Shown here: positions 27,678-36,472 of the stretch, in pieces
Numbering within the stretch: position 1 is the first letter of the stretch
Layout of the letters: each line of letters starts with the position of its first letter
Translations under genes and position numbers: made by a program
The notes under the pieces: generated by a model
What the model was told of the DNA's origin: nothing
Databases searched by the model: none
The model's input: only the letters and a program-made list of their open reading frames with translations
Source: Paraglaciecola sp.
GTDB lineage: Bacteria; Pseudomonadota; Gammaproteobacteria; Enterobacterales; Alteromonadaceae
Direction of reading: 5' to 3'
DNA: 38,263 bases
Assembly: GCF_030730205.1 (NCBI RefSeq)
Contig: NZ_JANQVQ010000225.1
Coordinates: 1-38,263, forward strand

Positions 27678-29680
27678 TTCACAAATTATTAATTGCAAAT
27701 CGCGGTGAAATTTGTTGCCGTGTTATAAAAACAGCTAAACGCATGGGTATTGCGACGGTAGCAGTATATTCAGACGCCGACCAAAATGCCCTACACGTTA
27801 AATTGGCAGACGAAGCGGTTTACCTTGGCCCTGCGCCATCAAAATTAAGCTATTTGTGTGGCGATAAAATTATAGCAATTGCGCGAAAAGTAGGCGCCAA
27901 TGCCATTCACCCTGGTTATGGTTTTTTATCGGAAAATGCTGAATTTGCGCGCCAATGTGCACACAATAATATCACTTTTATCGGCCCGCCTATCAGTGCG
28001 ATAGAGGCAATGGGCTCAAAGTCAGCAGCCAAACACATCATGCAGCAAGCCAACGTGCCTCTGGTACCAGGCTATCATGGCGACGAACAAGCAGCCGACA
28101 TACTAAAATACCACGCAGATACCATGGGCTACCCTGTCTTACTAAAAGCCGCTGCCGGAGGTGGTGGTAAGGGCATGCGCCAAGTATGGCATGCCAGTGA
28201 GTTTAATGATGCGCTGGCGGCAGCTAAACGCGAAGCCCTATCCAGCTTTAATGATGATCATATGTTAGTCGAGAAGTACTTAACGCAACCTCGCCACGTT
28301 GAAATCCAAGTATTTTGTGATCAACACGAAAATGGGGTGTATTTATTCGAACGAGATTGCTCAATCCAACGACGTCATCAAAAGGTTATTGAAGAAGCTC
28401 CCGCACCAGGTTTAAGTGAAACTCTGCGCCAACAAATGGGCGAAGCTGCATTAAAAGCGGCAAAGGCCATTAATTATGTGGGCGCGGGAACTGTTGAATT
28501 TTTGCTAGATGTAGACCAACGTTTTTATTTCATGGAAATGAATACCCGATTACAAGTAGAACATCCCGTCACGGAGTTAATTACAGGTCAAGATTTAGTC
28601 GAATGGCAAATTCGTGTCGCGAATCATGAGCGCCTGCCTTTAACACAAGAGCAATTGAAAATTAAGGGGCACGCGTTTGAGGCGCGCATTTACGCTGAAG
28701 ATCCCAACAATAATTTTTTACCTGCAACAGGTCGCTTGAGCTTAATAAAAACGCCCAATGAATCTGCCTATGTTCGGATAGATACTGGCATACAAGAAGG
28801 TGATGAAGTTTCGGTTTATTACGATCCGATGTTAGCCAAATTGATTGTTTGGGATCAAGATAGAAGCACAGCGCTGGCTCGTTTACAAAAAGCCCTAAGT
28901 GAATATTTCATTGATGGGGTAAGTACAAACATCGATTTTTTAAGTCGTATTAGCCAAATTGACGATTTTAAAGCAGGCGCTATCGATACCAGTTTTATTG
29001 AAAAACACCAAGAACAGCTTAGCTCAGAGTATAAGCTTGCGTATGCGGATATTGTGCCGATAGCTGCACTTGCTTTACTACTAGAGCGTCAACAACAAAC
29101 GAACATTGCTAAACAGGATCCTTATTCACCTTGGTCAGTGCAATCTGTTTGGCGAGCAAACGACAATTATCAGGAAGCGCTTAAACTTTATGTGAACGAT
29201 GAGTCGCATGATGTGTTGGTTAATTCACTTATGTCACAAGACAGGCAGCTCTTTAACCTCGAATACCAACAACAGAACTACACTTGTTGGGGAATTCTCG
29301 ATGGGCAACAACTTATCAGCAGCATTAACGGGCACATTAGCACTTCAACTATCTCTGTCAATTCACCAGAAAAAGTGCTTTTTACTGCACAAGGACGGGT
29401 ACGTTTTAGTCGAGCATTAATTGACCTAGGCTTAAACGAAGATACCCATCACACAAACAATTTCACGGCTCCGATGAACGGTACCGTGGTAGCTATATTA
29501 GTAGACACCAACGAGCACGTTGAACCAGGCCAAACCTTGCTAGTCATGGAAGCCATGAAAATGGAACATGCAATCAAGGCAAAAACGGCCGGAAGAGTCT
29601 CTGAGTTTTATTTCAATGTGGGCGAACTTGTTGACGGTGGCGCTGAACTGCTGGCTTTTCATGGCGAAGAAGGAGCGTAA
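27674..29680 (+). CDS. liuD: 3-methylcrotonyl-CoA carboxylase, biotin-containing (alpha) subunit
   Basis: A 668-residue biotin carboxylase subunit. The biotin carboxylase domain fills about residues 1-450: KLLIANRGEICCRV, the ATP-grasp glycine loop AGGGGKGM (161-168), and the MEMNTRLQVEHPVTE active-site segment. A central connecting region follows, then the C-terminal biotinyl domain with EAMKMEH, whose biotin-carrying lysine is K629. Start at 27674 is chosen because it forms the 4-nt ATGA overlap with liuC and gives the standard N-terminus; the frame is open six codons further up. Partner of the liuB product in an alpha6beta6 complex by family knowledge. Its stop codon abuts the liuE ATG. 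Confidence 0.95.
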   Translation: MIHKLLIANRGEICCRVIKTAKRMGIATVAVYSDADQNALHVKLADEAVYLGPAPSKLSYLCGDKIIAIARKVGANAIHPGYGFLSENAEFARQCAHNNITFIGPPISAIEAMGSKSAAKHIMQQANVPLVPGYHGDEQAADILKYHADTMGYPVLLKAAAGGGGKGMRQVWHASEFNDALAAAKREALSSFNDDHMLVEKYLTQPRHVEIQVFCDQHENGVYLFERDCSIQRRHQKVIEEAPAPGLSETLRQQMGEAALKAAKAINYVGAGTVEFLLDVDQRFYFMEMNTRLQVEHPVTELITGQDLVEWQIRVANHERLPLTQEQLKIKGHAFEARIYAEDPNNNFLPATGRLSLIKTPNESAYVRIDTGIQEGDEVSVYYDPMLAKLIVWDQDRSTALARLQKALSEYFIDGVSTNIDFLSRISQIDDFKAGAIDTSFIEKHQEQLSSEYKLAYADIVPIAALALLLERQQQTNIAKQDPYSPWSVQSVWRANDNYQEALKLYVNDESHDVLVNSLMSQDRQLFNLEYQQQNYTCWGILDGQQLISSINGHISTSTISVNSPEKVLFTAQGRVRFSRALIDLGLNEDTHHTNNFTAPMNGTVVAILVDTNEHVEPGQTLLVMEAMKMEHAIKAKTAGRVSEFYFNVGELVDGGAELLAFHGEEGA

Positions 29681-30592
29681 ATGTTTAATCGAACAACCCT
29701 GCCTTCATCCGTAAAAATTGTAGAAGTTGGCCCAAGAGATGGATTACAAAATGAAAAACAACTCATTCCCCTTGAGGCGAAATTACAACTAGTCGCTGAT
29801 TTAGCCACCGCGGGTGTTAAGTGGATAGAAACAGGGAGCTTTGTTTCTCCCCGCTGGGTGCCGCAAATGGCAGATAGTGCCGATCTATTTGCAAATTTAC
29901 TGCGCCATGCTGATGTGTGTTATTCAGCCTTAACGCCTAATTTAAAAGGATTTGAAGCGGCTTTGTTAGCAGACGTTGACGAGGTAGCTATATTTGGCTC
30001 AGCGTCTGAGCGTTTTTCGCAGAAAAACATCAATTGCTCTATAGAGGAGAGTTTACGACGCTTTCAACCGGTGCTTGAGCAAGCAAAAGCCAAAAACGTG
30101 CGAGTTCGAGCTTATGTGTCGTGTGTACTAGGCTGCCCCTATGAAGGCAATATTCAACCTGAACAAGTTGCTTATGTTGCTAATACCATGCTCGACATGG
30201 GCTGTTATGAAGTTTCTCTGGGCGATACCATCGGGGTTGGCACACCATGTAAAACAGCTGAATTGTTAGCAACACTGTTGAACGATATCCCTGCTGATAA
30301 ACTTGCAGTGCATTTTCATGATACCTACGGACAAGCACTTGCTAACATATTGGTGGCATTGCAGCACGGGATCAGTGTGATTGATAGCTCTGTGGCAGGA
30401 CTAGGAGGGTGCCCTTATGCGAAGGGGGCTGCCGGCAACGTTGCAACAGAAGATGTCGTCTACATGCTTAATGGGATGAATATTTTTACCGGTATCGATT
30501 TGAGCAGCTTAGCCACCGCGGGACGTAAAATTATGCACCAGCTAGGGCGTGTTTCGCAATCAAAGGTAGCCCAAGCCATGGGCGCACTATAA
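29681..30592 (+). CDS. liuE: Hydroxymethylglutaryl-CoA lyase
   Basis: A 303-residue DRE-TIM metallolyase cleaving HMG-CoA to acetoacetate and acetyl-CoA, the last step of the leucine pathway in this operon. Signatures: VGPRDGLQNEK near the N-terminus, SLGDTIGVGTP, the metal-binding HFHDTYGQALAN and the catalytic-cysteine loop GLGGCPYAKGAAGN. Its ATG directly follows the liuD stop codon with no gap, and GGAG lies just upstream. It is the last gene of the operon; no acetoacetate-activating gene (atoDA, scoAB or aacS) follows. No clear terminator hairpin is visible before the convergent gene at 30617. Confidence 0.95.
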   Translation: MFNRTTLPSSVKIVEVGPRDGLQNEKQLIPLEAKLQLVADLATAGVKWIETGSFVSPRWVPQMADSADLFANLLRHADVCYSALTPNLKGFEAALLADVDEVAIFGSASERFSQKNINCSIEESLRRFQPVLEQAKAKNVRVRAYVSCVLGCPYEGNIQPEQVAYVANTMLDMGCYEVSLGDTIGVGTPCKTAELLATLLNDIPADKLAVHFHDTYGQALANILVALQHGISVIDSSVAGLGGCPYAKGAAGNVATEDVVYMLNGMNIFTGIDLSSLATAGRKIMHQLGRVSQSKVAQAMGAL

Positions 30593-30616
30593 ACCTCTGT
30601 CAAACTTGCTAAGCCC

Positions 30617-31036
30617 TTAAACGTCAATCACATCTTGCTGGCTAATTTGTTGAATCAACCACCAATTAGCCTGCTCTTTGTTATCAAAAAAACGCACAGT
30701 TTCACCCGCATCTCGATAAATACTATTCAAATGGCTTTTAGCAAATTCGGGAGACTTTGATTCAACAACGATAACGGCGGTAGCAACACGCCCTCGGGTT
30801 TTCTCTGCTTTGATTGATTTACTAAGGTAGCTAGCAGCTTCTGGCACGTAGATGGGCTCGCCGTGTAAAATGACCAGGACTCCCCAATGTTTACCGCTTA
30901 GCGTTTTAATGAGCGGAGAGACAGCTTTACTGGCTTGAGCAACAGACTCGACATTCCATGGCCCTGTTCCTTCAACTACTAGGATCCGATCAACAATATT
31001 GAGATTAATGGTTCCATGAACTTGAAAGCGACTCAT
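30617..31036 (-). CDS. Uncharacterised small protein, SpoIIAA/STAS-like
   Basis: A 139-residue soluble protein. The start at 31036 is chosen because AGAGGA lies 7 nt upstream; the longer in-frame option from 31114 adds 26 residues with no ribosome-binding site. The pattern of a beta strand (HGTINLNIVDRILVVEGTG), a helix over ASKAVSPLIKTL, a strand (WGVLVILHG), then further helix/strand pairs and a late FDNKEQANWWL, fits the SpoIIAA-like fold found in small Vibrio and Alteromonadales proteins. The function is unknown to me. It is convergent with liuE and preceded at 31151-31166 by a perfect palindrome that might be its operator. Confidence 0.65.
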   Translation of the reverse strand: MSRFQVHGTINLNIVDRILVVEGTGPWNVESVAQASKAVSPLIKTLSGKHWGVLVILHGEPIYVPEAASYLSKSIKAEKTRGRVATAVIVVESKSPEFAKSHLNSIYRDAGETVRFFDNKEQANWWLIQQISQQDVIDV

Positions 31037-31150
31037 CAAAATATCCTCTTTAGATAAGAACAACACGGCTATCAACATCAAACTGTTGTATTGGGCTATT
31101 CCTACAGAGCCCACACTAACCCTAATTCTTGTCTAATTTATATGCTTTCT

Positions 31151-31166
31151 TACTGGTTAACCAGTA
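31151..31166. promoter_or_regulatory. Perfect 16-bp palindrome
   Basis: TACTGGTTAACCAGTA is a perfect palindrome in the 132-bp gap between two minus-strand genes, 2 nt past the SRPBCC stop codon and about 115 bp upstream of the SpoIIAA-like gene. No U-run follows on either strand, so it is more like an operator or small hairpin than a terminator. Confidence 0.4.
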
Positions 31167-31168
31167 CT

Positions 31169-31699
31169 TTATGAGGATTCTGCTACAAGTTTTAAGTTGT
31201 CTAAACCCAATTCAAAATCATGCCCAATAGAATAATCCATGAAAAACGCCACATAGCGATGAATGGGGTTATACCCAACATTGCCATATTCCATCCATAC
31301 CACTTGGGTGCCACTTTCTACTTTGGTTAGAACAAACTCTCCGGTCGACGTTTTAGACGCATCGGCAAGACGTACTGTATAAATTAAGCGATGGTTGCTT
31401 TCTAATGCTATGATTTCTATTTCACCCTCACCCATTACTTCGCCTACCCAAATAGATTTCATACCGACAACCCCTTCTTCGCCGACATATTCAATCGTTA
31501 TATTCAAATCCCGTTTAAACCACACTCCCCAGTTTTGCCATTTTTTAAGATCAGCGATATGTGGAAAAATACTTTTTTCAGGGGCATTGACGATAACCGA
31601 ACGTTCAATTTTGTATTGGGAAGGAAGCAAATAACCTATTAACAAAAAGGTTAAAAATACAACCACAACGACAATAACTGTTTTCTTCATAGCCAACAT
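31169..31699 (-). CDS. Membrane-anchored SRPBCC (START/polyketide cyclase-like) protein
   Basis: A 176-residue protein with one N-terminal membrane helix (about residues 5-24, VIVVVVVFLTFLLIGYLL), then an SRPBCC ligand-binding domain: IERSVIVNAPEKSIFPHIADLKKWQNW is the typical opening. The domain should face the periplasm (inference). Start at 31699 is supported by GGGAG 6 nt upstream; an ATG three codons later is the alternative. The ligand is unknown; the family binds hydrophobic molecules. It is divergent from glgC across 245 bp. Confidence 0.8.
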   Translation of the reverse strand: MLAMKKTVIVVVVVFLTFLLIGYLLPSQYKIERSVIVNAPEKSIFPHIADLKKWQNWGVWFKRDLNITIEYVGEEGVVGMKSIWVGEVMGEGEIEIIALESNHRLIYTVRLADASKTSTGEFVLTKVESGTQVVWMEYGNVGYNPIHRYVAFFMDYSIGHDFELGLDNLKLVAESS

Positions 31700-31796
31700 T
31701 ACTCACTCCCAGCCACCATTAACATCTCATTAACGCACAGCTAACGAGTATTCTCAAGAGCCGCAAGTTTATTGAGCTTTAGTATGGTTAAAGTTT

Positions 31797-31817
31797 TACA
31801 TTTAGACATTAAATGTA
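31797..31817. promoter_or_regulatory. Inverted repeat upstream of glgC
   Basis: TACATTTA and TAAATGTA form a perfect 8-bp inverted repeat with a 5-nt spacer. It lies 127 bp before the glgC start and 97 bp before the divergent SRPBCC gene. Operator function is inference. Confidence 0.4.
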
Positions 31818-31944
31818 CTGTCAATTATTTTTAAATTACGCTAGTGTCTGCTAAGGCGTATTCAGCAAAAACAGTAAAGCTAGTCTGCAGTTTTGTAGCT
31901 AATGGAATCATTTAGTTTAAGGTAATTTTAATGGAGCTCGTCGT

Positions 31945-33207
31945 ATGACAGAAAAACCGTCCCGATATATTAGTAATTTAACTCGTGATACATATGCTTT
32001 AATCCTGGCTGGAGGGAGAGGTTCTAGACTGTATGAACTGACGAATTGGCGAGCGAAACCCGCTCTCTATTTTGGTGGTAAATTCCGTATTATTGATTTC
32101 CCACTTTCAAACTGTGTTAATTCTGGCATCAGACGAATTGGCGTAGTCACCCAATACAAATCTCATTCTTTAATCAGACATTTGGTCCGTGGCTGGGGTC
32201 ACTTCAAAAAAGAATTAGGTGAATCTGTTGAAATTTTACCCGCCTCACAGCGTTTCTCGGACAATTGGTACGAGGGTACTGCGGATGCTGTTTTTCAGAA
32301 CATTGATATTATTCGTGATGAAGTCCCCAAATATGTCATGGTCTTGTCTGGCGATCATATATACCGAATGGACTATGGCAGTCTCATTGCAAAACATGCC
32401 GAATCTGGCGCCAAAATGACGGTGAGTTGTATGCCGGTGCCAATTGAAGAAGCTGCTGGTCAATTTGGTGTTATGTCGGTAGACGAAAACTATAAGATTA
32501 TTGGTTTTGAAGAAAAACCAGAGCACCCTACTCCCTTGCCGAATGATCCAACTAAATGCTTAGCGTCAATGGGCAACTATGTTTTTGATACGGATTTCTT
32601 GTTTGAACAACTCAAAAAAGACGCCGAGAAATCAGGCTCAGAAAGAGACTTCGGTAAAGACATCATCCCTTCTATCATCAAAGATCATCCCGTATATGCC
32701 TTCCCCTTTATGGACGAAGGTGACACCCAAGCCTATTGGCGTGATGTAGGAACCTTAGATTCGTTCTGGCAAGCCAATATGGAATTGGTTGCGCCCGTAC
32801 CGGCATTAAATTTATACGATAAAAAATGGCCAATTTGGACTTATCAGGAGCAACTTCCTCCAGCTAAATTTGTATGGGAAGAAGACAACAGGCGCGGTAC
32901 TGCCATCAACTCTGTGGTATCAGGTGGTTGCATCATCTCCGGAGCCACCGTAAGGCGTAGTTTGTGTTTCTCAAATGTCAGAGTCCATTCATACAGTGAA
33001 ATCGAAGACTCAGTTTTACTGCCAGATGTTGAAGTTAAACGTAACTGCCGTATTCGCAAAGCCATCATTGACCGAGGCTGCGTTATTCCTGAGGGTATGG
33101 TTATTGGACACAGTAGAGCAGACGACATTGAGCGTGGTTTTAGAGTGACCGACAAGGGTGTAGTTTTGGTAACACGTGAGATGTTAGGTTTACCCGTTGG
33201 TTACTAG
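31945..33207 (+). CDS. glgC: Glucose-1-phosphate adenylyltransferase (ADP-glucose pyrophosphorylase)
   Basis: A 420-residue nucleotidyltransferase making ADP-glucose from ATP and glucose-1-phosphate, the committed step of bacterial glycogen synthesis. The N-terminal catalytic domain has [13 protein letters not shown] (about 21-33), the regulatory/catalytic [20 protein letters not shown] segment and [13 protein letters not shown]-terminal left-handed beta-helix follows with repeats such as [20 protein letters not shown]. The length is near that of E. coli GlgC (431). GGAG lies 8 nt upstream of the ATG. It stands alone, 15 kb from malQ-glgB-glgX and without glgA beside it, and ends in a good terminator. 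Confidence 0.96.
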   Translation: MTEKPSRYISNLTRDTYALILAGGRGSRLYELTNWRAKPALYFGGKFRIIDFPLSNCVNSGIRRIGVVTQYKSHSLIRHLVRGWGHFKKELGESVEILPASQRFSDNWYEGTADAVFQNIDIIRDEVPKYVMVLSGDHIYRMDYGSLIAKHAESGAKMTVSCMPVPIEEAAGQFGVMSVDENYKIIGFEEKPEHPTPLPNDPTKCLASMGNYVFDTDFLFEQLKKDAEKSGSERDFGKDIIPSIIKDHPVYAFPFMDEGDTQAYWRDVGTLDSFWQANMELVAPVPALNLYDKKWPIWTYQEQLPPAKFVWEEDNRRGTAINSVVSGGCIISGATVRRSLCFSNVRVHSYSEIEDSVLLPDVEVKRNCRIRKAIIDRGCVIPEGMVIGHSRADDIERGFRVTDKGVVLVTREMLGLPVGY

Positions 33208-33231
33208 TTACTTATAGATAACTCAGAAGAG

Positions 33232-33257
33232 AAGGCTGATTTTAATCAGCCTTTTTT
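33232..33257 (+). terminator. Terminator of glgC
   Basis: Nine-bp perfect stem (33232-33240 with 33245-33253), 4-nt loop, then a T-run to 33257. Its 3' half lies inside the last codons of the convergent hydrolase gene, whose stop codon is at 33242-33244. Confidence 0.85.
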
Positions 33258-34060
33258 ATTGCTTCCCATTGGTCAATTTTCTGAGTGATGAGTGTAGCCA
33301 CATCAACCGGTGCTTCAAAGGGAAACATATGGCCGACGTTTGGCACTCGAATGTGTTCAATTTGAGTACGCTTAAGAAAGTGATTTATATTTCTTGGCAC
33401 ACAGACTTGACTTAATTCAGCTGTAATCAAACAACTAGGCCTTTGCATTTTTCCATAATAACGATGGATATTGTGACTCACATTACGGAATATCTGTGCT
33501 TCGACTGAGGCTTTGAACGTTAAGACTTTGCGTTGACCATCAACCTTGATCGCAGCGTCGACATAATCTTCAATGCAAGCAGGTACAAAATCCTTAAAAA
33601 GGGCTTTTGAGCTGAAATAAGCCACCAAGTCCTCATCAATTGGCCAAGACTGACAACGAACAGCGGCTTTACCTGCTGGGGTTATTTTGTCGATCATGGG
33701 CGTCATTTTCGCCATTTTAAATACCAATCTGGCCACACCTGACGCAATGGGTGGATCTAACATAATCACCCCCTTAAACAACTCGGGTGCTTCACATGCC
33801 GCCATATAAGTAACAAGCGCCCCCATTGAATGGCCAATGCCATACACTGGGCCTATAGATTTCGTTCGTAAGTAAGCAAGTAACTCGTCGACCAAATTAG
33901 ACAAGTTACTGTTAACGGGAAATGTGGCATCGTGGCCAAATTGGGATAAGGCCGCAACATTAAAATGCTCAGGAAACGCATTAAAAACTTGCTTATAGCT
34001 CGCTGCAGGAAACCCATTAGCGTGAGCAAAGTGCAGATTAATGCCATTTTTGTTAGTCAA
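33242..34060 (-). CDS. Alpha/beta hydrolase
   Basis: A 272-residue cytoplasmic alpha/beta hydrolase of lipase/esterase type. The nucleophile elbow is GIGHSMGA (S78), and the C-terminal VPNVGHMFPFE supplies the probable catalytic His. The opening FAHANGFPAASYKQVF is typical of a large group of proteobacterial hydrolases without assigned substrate. Start is TTG at 34058-34060, supported by AAGGA 6 nt upstream; no internal ATG is near. It lies 22 nt downstream of the MFS transporter gene, so the two are probably cotranscribed. Confidence 0.8.
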   Translation of the reverse strand: MTNKNGINLHFAHANGFPAASYKQVFNAFPEHFNVAALSQFGHDATFPVNSNLSNLVDELLAYLRTKSIGPVYGIGHSMGALVTYMAACEAPELFKGVIMLDPPIASGVARLVFKMAKMTPMIDKITPAGKAAVRCQSWPIDEDLVAYFSSKALFKDFVPACIEDYVDAAIKVDGQRKVLTFKASVEAQIFRNVSHNIHRYYGKMQRPSCLITAELSQVCVPRNINHFLKRTQIEHIRVPNVGHMFPFEAPVDVATLITQKIDQWEAIKKAD

Positions 34061-34082
34061 ACTATTTCCTTAAAATATAAAC

Positions 34083-35396
34083 TCAGGCGTTTCTAGACTC
34101 TGCGGCATCCCAATCTGCAGGAATTTGTTTTGCTGTCCAAAAGAACGCCAATATCGATAGAGCATAGGGGACAGCCAACCACGATAACGATAATCTTAAG
34201 GCTTCTACTTCCCCATGCTCCGCTGTTAAACCTTGGCTCAATAGACCCACAAATGTTGGACCACCACCTAACGCAATGATATTTAACACAAAGAAAAACA
34301 AAGCGGTAGACATGGCCCTGACTTTAACGGGCGCTAGCGTTTGCGCCAAGGCGAACGATGGCCCTAAATAAAAACCACTTGTCATAAGTAAAATCGCCAG
34401 CAAACCAATAGACATATTAAGCGATTCTACTTGCAATGAAATAAAATAAGCAGGAGCCCCTATTAGTAAAGCAATGCCTGGCACGAAACCATATGCTCCG
34501 CGATTTTTGCGACCTAGTTTATCAACCAACACACCACCTAACCAAACACCACCTGCGTAGGCCGTGCCGTTTATAATACCGATGGTAATCAACAACGATG
34601 TGACGTCTAAACCTACATGGGCTCTGACATAAAAATCGATCATCCACGTCGATATAGCATAATTACCAAATGAACCAAAAGAGATGGCGAAACACATCCC
34701 CCACCAACTTTTTATACTAAGTAAGGTTTTTATCGAGTTCCAGGACTTTGTTTTAGCGGCCTCTGATTGCATGTTACCGCTTCTAACCGGCTCCTTGACA
34801 GTTAGCTTCAAAATAATTGCTAGGGCGATACCTGGCAATCCTACAGCTAACATAGCCATGCGCCAATCGGTGCTCCCGCCCTTTAAAAAATAAGCAGAAG
34901 CAAAAAACGCTAACATGATACCAAACGGGATCCCTAAAGAATAAACTGCAAGTGCACCTGCGCGTTTTTCTTTTGGAAACAAATCAGAAATAATAGAATG
35001 TGAGGGCGGACTTCCGCCTGCTTCACCAATACCCACTCCAACTCTTGCAAGGGCAAGCTGAGTAAAGTTGGTTGCTAAACCCGAGAGTGCAGTAAAACCA
35101 CTCCACAGAGTAAGAGAAATCACTACGATATTAACTCGGCTGTAACGGTCCGCCAACCAAGCAATGGGGATCCCCAACACTGTGTACAAGAGCGCAAAGT
35201 ACAGGCCTTTGAGCCAGCCTAATTGCGCATCATCAAGACCTAGGTCAGCTTTTATAAATGGTGACAAAATCCCAATGATTTGACGGTCTATAAAATTAAA
35301 GGCGTAAACTAGGGTTAAAATAAACAAGACATAATTTCGATAAGCGTTTGACGACTTCTCTGTTTTATCTTGTTCTACAGCTTGCTTAGATTCCAT
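34083..35396 (-). CDS. MFS transporter, spinster-like
   Basis: A 437-residue major facilitator with 12 predicted helices. The opening YVLFILTLVYAFNFIDRQIIGIL, the inter-domain loop region near LADRYSRVN, and GVGIGEAGGSPPSHSIISDLFPKEKR are typical of the spinster-type MFS subfamily widespread in proteobacteria. The start is placed at the ATG of 35396 with AGAGG upstream rather than at the TTG ten codons earlier. The substrate is unknown. Its partner is the downstream hydrolase gene, and it is divergent from a thioesterase gene; the trio may handle one class of ester or acid, which is inference only. Confidence 0.82.
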   Translation of the reverse strand: MESKQAVEQDKTEKSSNAYRNYVLFILTLVYAFNFIDRQIIGILSPFIKADLGLDDAQLGWLKGLYFALLYTVLGIPIAWLADRYSRVNIVVISLTLWSGFTALSGLATNFTQLALARVGVGIGEAGGSPPSHSIISDLFPKEKRAGALAVYSLGIPFGIMLAFFASAYFLKGGSTDWRMAMLAVGLPGIALAIILKLTVKEPVRSGNMQSEAAKTKSWNSIKTLLSIKSWWGMCFAISFGSFGNYAISTWMIDFYVRAHVGLDVTSLLITIGIINGTAYAGGVWLGGVLVDKLGRKNRGAYGFVPGIALLIGAPAYFISLQVESLNMSIGLLAILLMTSGFYLGPSFALAQTLAPVKVRAMSTALFFFVLNIIALGGGPTFVGLLSQGLTAEHGEVEALRLSLSWLAVPYALSILAFFWTAKQIPADWDAAESRNA

Positions 35397-35505
35397 TTTA
35401 TTGCCTCTTATAATGCGACTTACCAAATGAACTGGTAACTTTAGACCTTTAGTAGAACCATCTTAAAGCCTTACATTGGTTAATAACAAGACAATATTGT
35501 TAATA

Positions 35506-35543
35506 TTATGTAAACATAACAAGGACTTATGCAACAACATAAG
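35506..35543. promoter_or_regulatory. Two related inverted repeats in the MFS/thioesterase divergent region
   Basis: TTATGT-AA-ACATAA (35506-35519) and CTTATG-CAACAA-CATAAG (35526-35543) share the TTATG/CATAA core, with centres 22 bp apart. They lie in the 251-bp region between divergently transcribed genes, so they could be a pair of operators for a dimeric regulator that is not encoded nearby. Confidence 0.45.
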
Positions 35544-35647
35544 GGGGAGCAATAAAGCCAATTATTTCCCTTAACAAAGCGCTCTTTCTAGACATTCGTT
35601 AAAATAAACTGGTATAAGGAGTTGAGTTAAGTTAACCAAAGAATCCT

Positions 35648-36457
35648 ATGCATATAGACCAATTATTTGAACAAGTGAAACAACAGATCAGTCAATCCTC
35701 GACCTCAGCGGAAATTTCAGTGCCGGCTAATTGGGCACAAGGGAGAACGTTGTACGGTGGTATATCGGCTTCTCTAGTCTATCGAGCAGCCCGTGAAATT
35801 ACTGACAATCTTAAGAGTCTGAGATCGCTTAACACTAATTTTATCGGGCCTATAGAACCCGATTCCCCTTTTATAATTAAAATAGAAACCGTTAGAGAGG
35901 GAAAAAACACGAGTGTTGTAAGAGGAGATATTTTACAGAATGGAAAGGTAGCGTTGAGTACGCTAGCAAATTTTGGCTTAGATAGAGCATCTAGCATCAA
36001 GATTGATAATCACATCAAGCATGCTATGGAAAAACCGAATGAAAGTAATTTCATTCCGATGATCCCCAACATCACCCCTAGCTTTTTAGCCCATTTCGAC
36101 TTAGCGAAAATAGTTGGAGAAATGCCTTTTAGCAGCAGTAAAACGGCTGACATACATGGCTGGATGCGTTTTAAAGAGGCACCAGCAGTCTTTACCGATG
36201 CTCATTTAGTCGCCATCATTGACCTGTGGCCGCCCACTATCTTGCAGATGTTACCCTCACCGGCTCCGGCAAGCACAATGAGTTGGAACTTAGAGTTTAT
36301 CTACCCGCATAAAATTTTTAATAACGATGAATGGTTTGCTTATCAGGCTACAACCAGACAGGCTTCAAATGGCTACGCTCACACCGAAGCGAATATTTGG
36401 GATGAAGAAGGCGCATTGGTGGCCATCAGTCGTCAAGTTGTCGCCGTATTCGACTAG
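35648..36457 (+). CDS. Acyl-CoA thioesterase family protein (double hot-dog)
   Basis: A 269-residue protein resembling TesB-like thioesterases with two hot-dog domains. The first half contains GRTLYGGISASLVYRAA and RSLNTNFIGPIEPDSPFIIKIE, the usual opening; the second has STMSWNLEFIYPH and YAHTEANIWDEEGALVAISRQ. Such enzymes hydrolyse acyl-CoAs; the chain length cannot be told. An AAGGAG at 35616 is too far upstream to serve this ATG, and the frame is closed by a stop codon at 35633, so the ATG at 35648 is used with a weak ribosome-binding site. Convergent with the HDOD gene, 15 nt between stops. Confidence 0.8.
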   Translation: MHIDQLFEQVKQQISQSSTSAEISVPANWAQGRTLYGGISASLVYRAAREITDNLKSLRSLNTNFIGPIEPDSPFIIKIETVREGKNTSVVRGDILQNGKVALSTLANFGLDRASSIKIDNHIKHAMEKPNESNFIPMIPNITPSFLAHFDLAKIVGEMPFSSSKTADIHGWMRFKEAPAVFTDAHLVAIIDLWPPTILQMLPSPAPASTMSWNLEFIYPHKIFNNDEWFAYQATTRQASNGYAHTEANIWDEEGALVAISRQVVAVFD

Positions 36458-36472
36458 ATAGAAGGTCTTTCG

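Noticed and set aside
35616-35633. AAGGAG followed by TTG-AGT-TAA, a possible minimal leader peptide before the thioesterase gene
   Set aside because: Two codons only and no attenuator-like structure around it; chance is the simpler reading.
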